DNA of 64,000 bases, from contig NZ_SRLQ01000001.1 in NCBI RefSeq assembly GCF_004745805.1, positions 622,498 through 686,497 of the forward strand, read 5' to 3'. The position numbers and the translations under genes were made by a program. This document shows positions 28,237 through 36,830 of this stretch, piece after piece. Numbering within the stretch: position 1 is the first letter of the stretch; each line of letters begins with the position of its first letter. The notes beneath the pieces were generated by a model. The model had not been told where the DNA came from and made no database searches. It saw only the letters and a list, made by a program, of their open reading frames with translations. This DNA comes from Mycolicibacterium sp. CH28. Lineage in GTDB: Bacteria > Actinomycetota > Actinomycetes > Mycobacteriales > Mycobacteriaceae.

Positions 28237-28827
28237 CTACGGCCGCAGGTGCACCCGTTCGCCGTGCGGGCCGAACAGGATGATGGCCTCCACCGGGCCG
28301 TCGACGGCGCCGAACCAGTGCGGGGTCCAGGTGCTGAACTCCACCGCCTCGCCGGGGTCGATGACGAAATGCTGATCGCCCAGCATCAGCTGGAGTTGGC
28401 CGGACAGCACGTAGAGCCACTCCTGGCCTTCGTGGGTGGGCAGCTCCCCCGGTGGTGTGCGCCGCCGTGCGCTGATGCGGATCTTGAAGGCCTGCGGCCC
28501 GCCCGCCCCGCCGTGGCGGGTCAGCGGCCAGTAGGTGACCAGGTTGCGGGTGTGTGAGGGGGCCCGAACCCGCGGGTCGGTCGGCGGCGGCGCCCCGAGC
28601 AGGTCGTCGGTGCTGACCGACAGCGCCGCGGCCAGCCGGGGGAGGTGATCCAGGGCCAGCCTGCGCTTGCCTGATTCCAGCCGACTCAGCGTCGAGACGT
28701 CGATGCCGGCCCGGGAGGCAACGTCCTCGAGTGTCAGGCCCAGCCGGTTACGAAGCTCGCGAAGCCGTTTTCGCACCCGCAGATCGACGTCGTCGTCCGC
28801 CGTCTTTGCCTGCATGGCAAGAGACAT
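28237..28827 (-). CDS. XRE-cupin transcriptional regulator
   Basis: 196 residues. The N-terminal helix-turn-helix (about 17-72) reads RLGLTLEDVASRAGIDVSTL then SRLESGKR. The C-terminal cupin (about 110-195) holds LPTHEGQEWLYVLSGQLQL and DPGEAVEF. This is the common one-component class where the cupin senses a small ligand. It is divergent from the methyltransferase at 28862 with only about 34 nt between starts, so it likely controls that gene and itself. An alternative start is the ATG at 28815. Confidence 0.88.
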   Translation of the reverse strand: MSLAMQAKTADDDVDLRVRKRLRELRNRLGLTLEDVASRAGIDVSTLSRLESGKRRLALDHLPRLAAALSVSTDDLLGAPPPTDPRVRAPSHTRNLVTYWPLTRHGGAGGPQAFKIRISARRRTPPGELPTHEGQEWLYVLSGQLQLMLGDQHFVIDPGEAVEFSTWTPHWFGAVDGPVEAIILFGPHGERVHLRP

Positions 28828-28861
28828 TGCCAGTTCTGTTCAGCGCCGGCAAGCTCGGATT

Positions 28862-29506
28862 ATGGATACCCACTCCGAACACGCCACGTCCGAACACCAC
28901 CACGCTCACTGGGAGGAGCGCTATAGCGAGAAGCCGCGAATCTGGAGCGGACGGGCCAACACCCGCCTCGTCGAGATCGCCGGCGAGCTGACCGGTTCGC
29001 GGGCCCTGGATCTGGGTTGCGGTGAGGGCGGCGACGCCATGTGGCTGGCCGAGCACGGCTGGGACGTGGTGGCCGTCGATGTCTCCAGTACCGCGCTGGC
29101 CCGCGCCGCCGAGGATGCGCAAGCGCGAGGTGTTCTGGGGCGCATCGATTTTCAACAGCACGACCTGACAGCAAGCTTTCCCGAAGGGCCGTTCGATCTG
29201 GTGTCGGCCCATTTCTTCCACAGCATGGTGGACATGGACCGGCCCGCGATCCTGCGCCGCGCCGCGGCCACGGTGGCCCCCGGCGGCACGCTGCTGATCG
29301 TCGACCACGGCGACGCGCCACCCTGGGCCCCGGAGACCGTGCACCATCACGAGTTCCCGTCCGGCCAGGAGGTGCTGGCCGGCCTGGCGCTGGATCCGGC
29401 GGAATGGGAGACCGTCCGGCTGGGGCCGGCGTCGCGGGAGGCCGTCGGACCCGATGGCAGCCAGGCCACGCTCGTCGACAACGTGATCCAGCTCCGCCGG
29501 AAGTGA
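28862..29506 (+). CDS. SAM-dependent methyltransferase (class I)
   Basis: 214 residues. Motif I is ALDLGCGEGGDAMWLA, the acidic residue of motif II is in VVAVDVSS, and there is a later GGTLLIVDHGD block. A His-rich N-terminus (HSEHATSEHHHAHW) is followed by WEERYSEKPRIWSGRAN, typical of the thiopurine/tellurite-resistance-like class. Some members detoxify oxyanions or small thiols, but the substrate is not clear here. ATG 28862 lies very close to the divergent regulator, so a short or absent leader is likely. Confidence 0.85.
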   Translation: MDTHSEHATSEHHHAHWEERYSEKPRIWSGRANTRLVEIAGELTGSRALDLGCGEGGDAMWLAEHGWDVVAVDVSSTALARAAEDAQARGVLGRIDFQQHDLTASFPEGPFDLVSAHFFHSMVDMDRPAILRRAAATVAPGGTLLIVDHGDAPPWAPETVHHHEFPSGQEVLAGLALDPAEWETVRLGPASREAVGPDGSQATLVDNVIQLRRK

Positions 29507-29547
29507 GCGCTGGTTCGCCGACGACGACTCACAGGCGCTAGGTTGTC

Positions 29548-29959
<412 letters not shown>

Positions 29960-29980
29960 TTTTCCCGTGGGCCTTGCGCC

Positions 29981-31495
29981 TTAGTGGGCTTTGCGCACGC
30001 TCTTGGCCAGCGCGCCGAGCGCGGCGTCCAGCTGCTCGCGGCACCGGTTGGCCAGGTCGTCTTCGCGCTGGTAGAGCAGGCCGTAGGTGAAGGTGTCCTC
30101 CCCGGCCGCTTGCGCGGCGAGCGCCTGCTGACTGAGGTGGGTGCGGCTGACCACACTGTCCTGGTGGTCGCCGAGCAGGGTCTGGATGGTCTTGGCCCGA
30201 TCCGACACTTTGGGCTCACCGGTGGCGGCGGCGACGTAGCGAAGGCGTTTGGCACCTTTGCGGATCCGGTGCAGCGCCTCGTCGTGGTGCTCGTCGCCGG
30301 CCTGGGCCGCGGCCTTGGCGGCCTTGCGGACCCGCTTGTAGGCCGCGTCGATGCCGACCTGCGCCGGCTCTTCGCCGGCGGCAGTTTCCGGCGCTTGGGC
30401 GGCCACCAGCGCATCCAGGGCGTCGAGCAGCCGGAAGTAGCGCGGTGACCGCATGGCTTGCGTCGACCGCCGCAGGCCAGCCTGATACCGACGACGGGCC
30501 CCGTCGACCAGGCGATCGCGCACCGGGCCGCGGACCAGCTCTGGTGGCAACGCATCCAGCGTCTCTTCGTAGCGGTCGGCAAGCACCTCGGCATCGCGGG
30601 CCACGCCGAGCACACTGGCCAGCTGGCGCAACTCGTCGAGGACCCAGGCGTCGTCGGTCAGGCCGAAGGTTTCCTCCGCGGCCTGCAGCAGGCTGCGGAT
30701 CTTGCGGGTGACGACCCGCATCTGGTGGACCGAATCGTAGGTGTCGGCCCGCACGGCGCGGTCCCACACCAGCAGCTGCTCGACCTGTTCGGCGACGGCC
30801 CGGTGTACCGGATCCGCCGACGGCTCCGGCCGCTCCGGAGCGCTGTACGCGGCGTCGAGCACCTTCGCCAGCTTCGAGCCGTGGCCCGCGGGGGTGGCGC
30901 CCGCGTCGAGTAGCCGGTTGCTGAGCCGTTTGAGCAGGTCTGCGGCTCCGTCGACCTCGCCGTCGGACAACTCCAGTTCCCACTCGTGCCAGTGCTGCGC
31001 CTCGCCGTCGCTGCCGTCGACCGGATCAATCGCCCATGCGCTGACCTCGTCGTCGCAGAATTCGGCCAGCGCGGCGTCATCGGCGCCGTAGAGCATGACC
31101 ACGCCGCGGGTGGTGGTGATCCGTGCCACCGGCGCCACCGGCCGATCCCGCACGATCGCCAGCACGATGTCGATGAGCTCGCCGGGCACCTCGGTCACGC
31201 TTGCCGACGCCTCCAGCGGAGCCTGGACCTCGGTTCGCGCGTCGGGGCCCGACGGCAGCTTGAGGTGCCAGCCGGCATCGGGCCCGCCGGTCCGACGCCG
31301 CAGCGTGATCCGGTGCCGGGCCAGGTCGCGTCCGGGCGTGTCGAAGTACACCGCGTCCAGGGACTGTGATGGCTGCCGCTCCACCCGTGCGACCGCGGAG
31401 AGCCCCTCGAAGGACGGGAACACCGTCGCCTCGGGTACGTCGAACTTGCTCTCCACCTCGACGTGGCGGGCGGTACCTGCAGCTTTGGCAGCCAT
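29981..31495 (-). CDS. CYTH and CHAD domain protein
   Basis: 504 residues. The N-terminal CYTH domain has the ExExK motif (EVESK, residues 13-17) that binds triphosphate and metal. The C-terminal CHAD domain (about 230-500) is helical with conserved His/Arg helices such as VHQMRVVTRKIRSLL and EALHRIRKGAKRLRY, and CHAD is known to bind polyphosphate. It matches Rv2226 by position. A role in inorganic polyphosphate or triphosphate metabolism is likely but not proven. ATG 31495 is chosen over an upstream GTG at 31501 because AAGGTGAAG leads into it. Confidence 0.9.
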   Translation of the reverse strand: MAAKAAGTARHVEVESKFDVPEATVFPSFEGLSAVARVERQPSQSLDAVYFDTPGRDLARHRITLRRRTGGPDAGWHLKLPSGPDARTEVQAPLEASASVTEVPGELIDIVLAIVRDRPVAPVARITTTRGVVMLYGADDAALAEFCDDEVSAWAIDPVDGSDGEAQHWHEWELELSDGEVDGAADLLKRLSNRLLDAGATPAGHGSKLAKVLDAAYSAPERPEPSADPVHRAVAEQVEQLLVWDRAVRADTYDSVHQMRVVTRKIRSLLQAAEETFGLTDDAWVLDELRQLASVLGVARDAEVLADRYEETLDALPPELVRGPVRDRLVDGARRRYQAGLRRSTQAMRSPRYFRLLDALDALVAAQAPETAAGEEPAQVGIDAAYKRVRKAAKAAAQAGDEHHDEALHRIRKGAKRLRYVAAATGEPKVSDRAKTIQTLLGDHQDSVVSRTHLSQQALAAQAAGEDTFTYGLLYQREDDLANRCREQLDAALGALAKSVRKAH

Positions 31496-31678
31496 CTTCA
31501 CCTTCGTTCGCGACGATTACCGGTGGAACCCAGTGCCACATAGCCTGTCATATCCAGGTGAACGGGATCCGGGTCGCGGCGCAGCGGGCCGGTGAAATAC
31601 CCGCCGAGAGCCGAAGCGGATACGCGGCGCGCCGTGGCGCAACAGCCGGACGGGCCCCACGGGTCTTAAGATCTTCTT

Positions 31679-33520
31679 ATGAGTCGCGGAACGCTTGGCT
31701 CCGACGGCCCGGGGACGCGCTTGAAACTCGAGGACTACCTCGACGCCGACGGCAATATCGCCCTGCCGCCGGATCTGACGCTGCTGACCTTTCTCGACCA
31801 CAACGTGCTCGAGTTCGGCGACAGCGTGGTGTATCGCTACCTCGACTATGACCACGACTCCTCCGGCAGCGCCATCGAGCTGACCTGGCGGGAGCTCGGT
31901 GCGCGGTTGCGCGCGGTCGCGGCACGCCTGCAACAAGTGACCCAGCCCGGTGACCGGGTGGCGATATTGGCGCCACAGGGCATCGACTACGTCGTCGGCT
32001 TCTTCGGTGCGATCCAGGCCGGCACCGTCGCCGTCCCGCTATTCGCGCCGGAACTTCCGGGTCACGGCGAGCGGCTGGAAGCGGTCATGTCGGACGCGCA
32101 GCCCTCGGTGGTGCTCACCACCACGGCGGCAGCCGACCGGGTGCAGAGCTTCCTGCGCAAGTCGCCGCGATCGCAGCGCCCCCGGGTGATCGCGCTCGAC
32201 GCGCTGCCGGAGTCGGTCGGCGCGACCTTCACGCCCGCCCGGCTGACCGGCAGTGATCTGGCCTACCTGCAGTACACCTCGGGCTCGACGCGCGCCCCCG
32301 CAGGGGTGGAGATCACCCACCGCGGGGTGCTGACCAACGTCGCGCAGATGATCATCTCGGTGGGGTTGGACTTCGATACCACCAGCGTCAGCTGGTTGCC
32401 CCTGTTCCACGACATGGGCCTGCTGATGATCATGTTCCCGGCGATGTTCGGTGGCCACCTGACCCTGATGTCGCCGACGGCGTTCGTGCGCCGGCCCAAC
32501 CGCTGGATCAAAGAACTCGCCGTCGAAGCCCAGTACGGTCGGACCTTCGCCGCCGCGCCCAACTTCGCCTTCGAACTCGCCGCGCAGCGCGGCCTGCCGC
32601 CCCAGGGTGAGGACCTCGACCTGAGCAACGTGGCCGGGCTGATCAACGGTTCCGAACCGGTCAACATCGATTCGATCAGCAAGTTCAACGACGCGTTCGC
32701 CCCCTACGGTCTGCCGCTCACGGCGGTCAAACCGTCCTACGGCATGGCCGAGGCAACCCTGTTCGTGTCGACGATCGGGGCCGAAGACCAGGCCCGCGCA
32801 ACGTACTTCGACCGCGCCGAACTCGGTCTCGGGCGGGCGGTGCAGGTGGCGCCCGACGCTCCCAATGCCGTGCCGCAGGTGTCCTGCGGGCGGGTTGCGC
32901 GCAGCCAGTGGGCCGTCGTCGTGGACCCGGCGTCCGAAGCCGAGCTCTCCGATGGCCAGGTGGGCGAAATCTGGCTGCACGGCGACAACGTCGGCCGCGG
33001 GTACTGGGGCCGGGACGTCGAGACCGAGCGGTCGTTCCACAACAAGCTGCAGATGCGGCTGGAGAGCGGCAGCCACGCCGACGGTGCCCCGGCCGACGCA
33101 ACCTGGTTTCGCACCGGCGACATGGGCGTGCACTTCGACGGTGAGCTCTACATCACCGGCCGGATCAAGGATCTGGTGATCATCGACGGCCGCAATCACT
33201 ACCCGCAGGACATCGAGGCCACCGTTGCCACGGCCTCACCGGCGGTGCGGACCGGGTTCGTGGCGGCCTTCTCCGTGCCGGCCGCCGACGGTGCGGGGGA
33301 GCGGCTGGTGGTCGTCGCCGAGCGCGCACCCGGTGCGGGCAAGGCCCAACCCGAGCCCATCGTCGAGGTGATCCGGGCGGCCGTCTCCCGCCAGCATTCC
33401 CTGCCGGTGGCCGACGTCCGGTTGGTCGCCGCCGGCGCGATCCCGCGCACCACGAGCGGCAAGCTGGCCCGCCGTGCCTGCCGTGACGAGTACCTGGCCG
33501 GCGTGTACGGGGAGCGCTGA
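31679..33520 (+). CDS. Fatty-acyl-AMP ligase (FadD/FAAL type)
   Basis: A 613-residue adenylate-forming enzyme. The ATP P-loop is YTSGSTRAPAGVEITHRG, with the FAAL-typical GLINGSEPVNI, KPSYGMAEATLF, FRTGDMGV and C-terminal Lys in RTTSGKLARRA. FAALs activate long fatty acids as acyl-adenylates and normally pass them to a polyketide or peptide synthase carrier domain, but none is present nearby. It is the first gene of the accessory block, divergent from CYTH-CHAD, and its stop codon directly abuts that of the alcohol dehydrogenase on the other strand. Confidence 0.88.
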   Translation: MSRGTLGSDGPGTRLKLEDYLDADGNIALPPDLTLLTFLDHNVLEFGDSVVYRYLDYDHDSSGSAIELTWRELGARLRAVAARLQQVTQPGDRVAILAPQGIDYVVGFFGAIQAGTVAVPLFAPELPGHGERLEAVMSDAQPSVVLTTTAAADRVQSFLRKSPRSQRPRVIALDALPESVGATFTPARLTGSDLAYLQYTSGSTRAPAGVEITHRGVLTNVAQMIISVGLDFDTTSVSWLPLFHDMGLLMIMFPAMFGGHLTLMSPTAFVRRPNRWIKELAVEAQYGRTFAAAPNFAFELAAQRGLPPQGEDLDLSNVAGLINGSEPVNIDSISKFNDAFAPYGLPLTAVKPSYGMAEATLFVSTIGAEDQARATYFDRAELGLGRAVQVAPDAPNAVPQVSCGRVARSQWAVVVDPASEAELSDGQVGEIWLHGDNVGRGYWGRDVETERSFHNKLQMRLESGSHADGAPADATWFRTGDMGVHFDGELYITGRIKDLVIIDGRNHYPQDIEATVATASPAVRTGFVAAFSVPAADGAGERLVVVAERAPGAGKAQPEPIVEVIRAAVSRQHSLPVADVRLVAAGAIPRTTSGKLARRACRDEYLAGVYGER

Positions 33521-34567
33521 CTAGGTCGTCGCTGTCAGCAGCACCTTCAGCGCGCCTGTCTCGCCGGCGCGGCTGAACACGTCGTAGGCCCGCTCGAATT
33601 CGTCGAGGTGAAAGCGGTGGGTGATCATCGAGGTCGTATCGAGCTTGCCGCCAGCCACCAGACTGATCAGGGTCGGGGTTGAGAAGGTGTCTACCAGACC
33701 TGTGGTGATCGTCAGATTCTTGATCCAGATGTCCTCCAGGTGCAGCGTCGCGGGCGCCCCGTGTACGCCGATGTTGGCCACGTGTCCGCCGGCGCGCACC
33801 AGGGTGATCGCCTGTTCGAAGGTCTGTGGAAGACCCACCGCCTCCATCGCGACGTCGGCGCCCAATCCTCCTGTGATCGAGTCGATCACCGCTCGCGGAT
33901 CCTCGCGGGTGGGGTTGACGACGATATCGGCGCCGAACGTGGCGGCTGCCTCCAACCGGGAATCGGCCATATCTATTGCGACTATCCGGCTTGGACTGAA
34001 CAGCCGTGTGGTCATGATGGCGGCCAACCCGATCGGTCCGGCGCCGATGATCGCGACGACATCGGCCGGCCGTACTGCGCCGTTGAGGACACCCACTTCG
34101 TAGGCGGTCGGCAGGATATCGGCCAGCACGATCATCTGGTCGTCGGTGACTCCGTCGGGGACCGGGTACAGCGAGGTCTCGGCGAACGGTACGCGGACGA
34201 ATTCGGCCTGGGTGCCGTCGATGCGATGGCCGAGAATCCAGCCGCCACCGCCGATGCACTGGCCGTAACTGCCGTCGCGGCAGTACCGACACCTGCCGCA
34301 GGCGCTGACACAACTCACCAATACCCGGTCGCCCGGTGCGATTCGTCGTACCCCGGCGCCGACGGCGGTGACGGTGCCCACCGCTTCGTGGCCGAGTATC
34401 CGGCCGTCGGTGACGGCGGGAACGTCACCTTTGAGGATGTGCAGGTCGGTTCCGCAGATGGTGACCGCGTCGACGCGAACGATCGCGTCGGTCGGTTCGA
34501 TGACGACCGGATCGGCGACGTCCTCCCAGACGTATTTTCCCGGGCCTTTGAAGACAAGGGCTTTCAC
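33521..34567 (-). CDS. Zinc-dependent alcohol dehydrogenase, probably for 2-propanol
   Basis: A 348-residue medium-chain dehydrogenase. Catalytic zinc ligands are Cys38 (TICGTD) and His60-Glu61 (GHEAVG); structural-zinc Cys residues are at 90, 93, 96 and 104. The NAD(P) motif is GAGPIGLAA. It is the last gene of the acetone carboxylase operon, overlapping scoB by 4 nt. Context implies secondary alcohol oxidation, 2-propanol to acetone, feeding the carboxylase. Specificity is inferred from context; the fold also suits other alcohols. Confidence 0.87.
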   Translation of the reverse strand: MKALVFKGPGKYVWEDVADPVVIEPTDAIVRVDAVTICGTDLHILKGDVPAVTDGRILGHEAVGTVTAVGAGVRRIAPGDRVLVSCVSACGRCRYCRDGSYGQCIGGGGWILGHRIDGTQAEFVRVPFAETSLYPVPDGVTDDQMIVLADILPTAYEVGVLNGAVRPADVVAIIGAGPIGLAAIMTTRLFSPSRIVAIDMADSRLEAAATFGADIVVNPTREDPRAVIDSITGGLGADVAMEAVGLPQTFEQAITLVRAGGHVANIGVHGAPATLHLEDIWIKNLTITTGLVDTFSTPTLISLVAGGKLDTTSMITHRFHLDEFERAYDVFSRAGETGALKVLLTATT

Positions 34568-35232
34568 GATGCTCCCTTCACGACGGTGGTTGTCTTCTCG
34601 CTGGGCGACGCGATCGGCGCTCCCGTTCGGCGGGTGATCTCGGCTTCGCTCACCCCAGGGGCCAGTTCGACCAGGCGCAGCCCGCCGTCCGTCACATCGA
34701 GGACACCCAGATCGGTGATGATCCGGTCGACCACCCCGCGACCGGTGAGTGGAAGGGTGTTCTCCGGCAGGATCTTCGGTGATCCGTCGCGGGTGCAGTG
34801 CTCCATCAGTACGATGACGCGCCGGGCGCCGTGGACCAGGTCCATCGCGCCGCCCATGCCCTTGACCAGCTTGCCCGGTACCACCCAGTTGCTGAGGTCG
34901 CCGTGCGCGCTGACTTGCATCCCACCCAGGATGGCTACGTCGATCTTGCCTGACCGGATCATCGCGAAACTCGCCGAGGAGTCGAAGAAGCTCGCCCCGC
35001 CCACGGTCGTCACGGTCTCCTTGCCGGCGTTGATGAGGTCCGGATCCTCCTCTCCGGCAACCGGATAGGGGCCAAGTCCGAGTATTCCGTTCTCGGACTG
35101 CAGCACGATGTGGACGCCGGGGGACACCACCCCCGGCACCAGGGTCGGAAGCCCGATGCCCAGATTGACGTAGTCGCCGTCACGTAGTTCGGCGGCCGCG
35201 CGGACCGCCATCTCGGTGTGGCTCCAGCCCAT
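34564..35232 (-). CDS. scoB: 3-oxoacid CoA-transferase subunit B
   Basis: A 222-residue beta subunit. The catalytic Glu47 lies in [10 protein letters not shown], the SENG motif that forms the glutamyl-CoA thioester. The [14 protein letters not shown] and [12 protein letters not shown] blocks are typical. It overlaps scoA (ATGA) and the downstream alcohol dehydrogenase. With ScoA it would move CoA from succinyl-CoA (or another acyl-CoA) to acetoacetate, the product of acetone carboxylase, giving acetoacetyl-CoA for thiolysis. Confidence 0.92.
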   Translation of the reverse strand: MGWSHTEMAVRAAAELRDGDYVNLGIGLPTLVPGVVSPGVHIVLQSENGILGLGPYPVAGEEDPDLINAGKETVTTVGGASFFDSSASFAMIRSGKIDVAILGGMQVSAHGDLSNWVVPGKLVKGMGGAMDLVHGARRVIVLMEHCTRDGSPKILPENTLPLTGRGVVDRIITDLGVLDVTDGGLRLVELAPGVSEAEITRRTGAPIASPSEKTTTVVKGAS

Positions 35233-36005
35233 CACGCCGCCCCCGCCACGGTCCGCCGCTCGATACCCTTGTCCGCGGCCTGCTCCGGCGTCAGCGCGAC
35301 CACCCTGTCCACGTAGATCCCCGGCAGGTGAATGGCGTCGGCGTCGAGTTCGCCGGGCTCGGCGAGCACTTCGACCTCGGCGATGGTGCGTTTGGCCGCC
35401 ATCGCGCACAGCGGGTTGAAGTTACGGGCAGCCTTGCGGAACAACAGGTTTCCGTGCCGATCACCTTTCCACGCGTGGATCAGCGCAACATCGGGTCGCA
35501 GCGCCTCCTCGCGAAGGAAGGTGTGCACGCCGCCATCCCACGGCAGCCGCTCGGTGGGCCTGGCCGGCGACTCCACCGCCACTGATCCGTCCGGGGCGTA
35601 GCGGATCGGCAGGCCGCCGTCGCCGATCTGAGTGCCGACCCCGGTTCGGGTGTAGAAGGCGGCGATTCCGGCCCCGCCGGCCCGCAGCCGCTCGGCGAGC
35701 GTGCCCTGCGGCGTCAGCTCGATCTCGACCTCACCGGCCAGATACTGCCGCTCGAGTTCCTTGTTCTCACCCACGTAAGAGGCGATGAGCCGGCGGATCT
35801 GGCGGTTTTCGAGCAGGAGCGAATTGCCCACCCCGGCGATACCGCAGTTGTTCGACACCAACGTGATGTCCCGGCTGCCGAGTTCTGCCAGTGCGGCGAG
35901 CAGTACGGCCGGGATGCCACAGATTCCGAACCCACCGGTGGCCAGCATGATCGAATCGGGAATGTCGGCTACCGCCTCGGCGGCGGTAGCGACCGTCTTG
36001 TCCAT
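35232..36005 (-). CDS. scoA: 3-oxoacid CoA-transferase subunit A
   Basis: A 257-residue alpha subunit. The glycine-rich CoA-binding stretch [11 protein letters not shown] is near residue 25, followed by [16 protein letters not shown] and [20 protein letters not shown]. Paired with ScoB in the acetone operon; 9 nt separate it from the 262-residue gene before it. The length is a little above the usual 230-240 residues. Confidence 0.92.
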   Translation of the reverse strand: MDKTVATAAEAVADIPDSIMLATGGFGICGIPAVLLAALAELGSRDITLVSNNCGIAGVGNSLLLENRQIRRLIASYVGENKELERQYLAGEVEIELTPQGTLAERLRAGGAGIAAFYTRTGVGTQIGDGGLPIRYAPDGSVAVESPARPTERLPWDGGVHTFLREEALRPDVALIHAWKGDRHGNLLFRKAARNFNPLCAMAAKRTIAEVEVLAEPGELDADAIHLPGIYVDRVVALTPEQAADKGIERRTVAGAA

Positions 36006-36014
36006 GAATACCTT

Positions 36015-36803
36015 TCAGCGCAGGGTGGCCAGCTGGTCGAGGACGGTCTCCGGTGTTCCGGTGTCGGGGATCGTCGTCACCAGGACGTCTGTTCCCGGCA
36101 CGGTGTCTCCGGATATCCAGAACTCCGGTGCAATGACGCCGACCGACGGCGAGCCCGGCTGGCCGACGATTTCGCTCGATTGCCACATGGCCAGTGACCA
36201 GTCGAAGTGGGCGGCGACGTTGGCCAGAGCGGTATAGGACTCCAGGTGCTCAGGTGAGCTGAACCTGGCCTGGCGGGCGTCGAACAGGACCAGGGCCAGC
36301 GGAAGAGCTCCCAGTTGTCCCAGCCATTCGGCGATGTACATCGATGCGCTGTCGGCCCGGTCGGCGTCGACGTCGTCGAGCGGATTGCCGGCCAGTCGGT
36401 GTGCCCAGTCCAGCCAGCAGGCGGGCGAGGGAACATGGAGCACCAGTGGCCGGGCGGATGTGGCGGCCACGGTGCCCAGCGACTCGAGAACCGCGGTGAG
36501 CAACCGCGGGTCGCCGAGCACCGTCCGCAGCGGATATCCGCTGCGCGAGCGCGCCCCCATCGCCTCGATCAGCTCCGGACGAGCCTCGCAATGGGCCTCG
36601 AAGACTCGGCGGATGTCGATCCACTGGGCGTCCGGATCGAGCAGACCGCGGACCTGACCGAAATGCGCTGTCAGCGCGGCGGTGTCGGTCCACGGAATCG
36701 GTGCTCCCTGCCGGATCACGGCGGTGGAGTACTGCGCGTCATCGATGAACAATGGTCGTTGCCGTCCACTGGGTGGGTCGGCGGCAAGCGTCTTCAACAT
36801 CAT
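36015..36803 (-). CDS. Uncharacterised protein of the acetone carboxylase operon
   Basis: 262 residues with no motif I can assign. The N-terminal part is PLFIDDAQYSTAVIRQGAPI; the middle contains RPLVLHVPSPACWLDWAHRL, alternating beta and helical segments, and LGALPLALVLFDARQARFSS. The end has predicted strands around VGVIAPEFWISG. The pattern resembles an alpha/beta barrel or Rossmann-like fold with a possible His/Asp/Cys site, but this is speculation. It lies between acxB and scoA with short gaps (27 and 9 nt), so it is part of the operon and likely helps acetone metabolism. Confidence 0.75.
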   Translation of the reverse strand: MMLKTLAADPPSGRQRPLFIDDAQYSTAVIRQGAPIPWTDTAALTAHFGQVRGLLDPDAQWIDIRRVFEAHCEARPELIEAMGARSRSGYPLRTVLGDPRLLTAVLESLGTVAATSARPLVLHVPSPACWLDWAHRLAGNPLDDVDADRADSASMYIAEWLGQLGALPLALVLFDARQARFSSPEHLESYTALANVAAHFDWSLAMWQSSEIVGQPGSPSVGVIAPEFWISGDTVPGTDVLVTTIPDTGTPETVLDQLATLR

Positions 36804-36830
36804 GGTGAGTTCCTTGTCGTTAGCCGCGGA

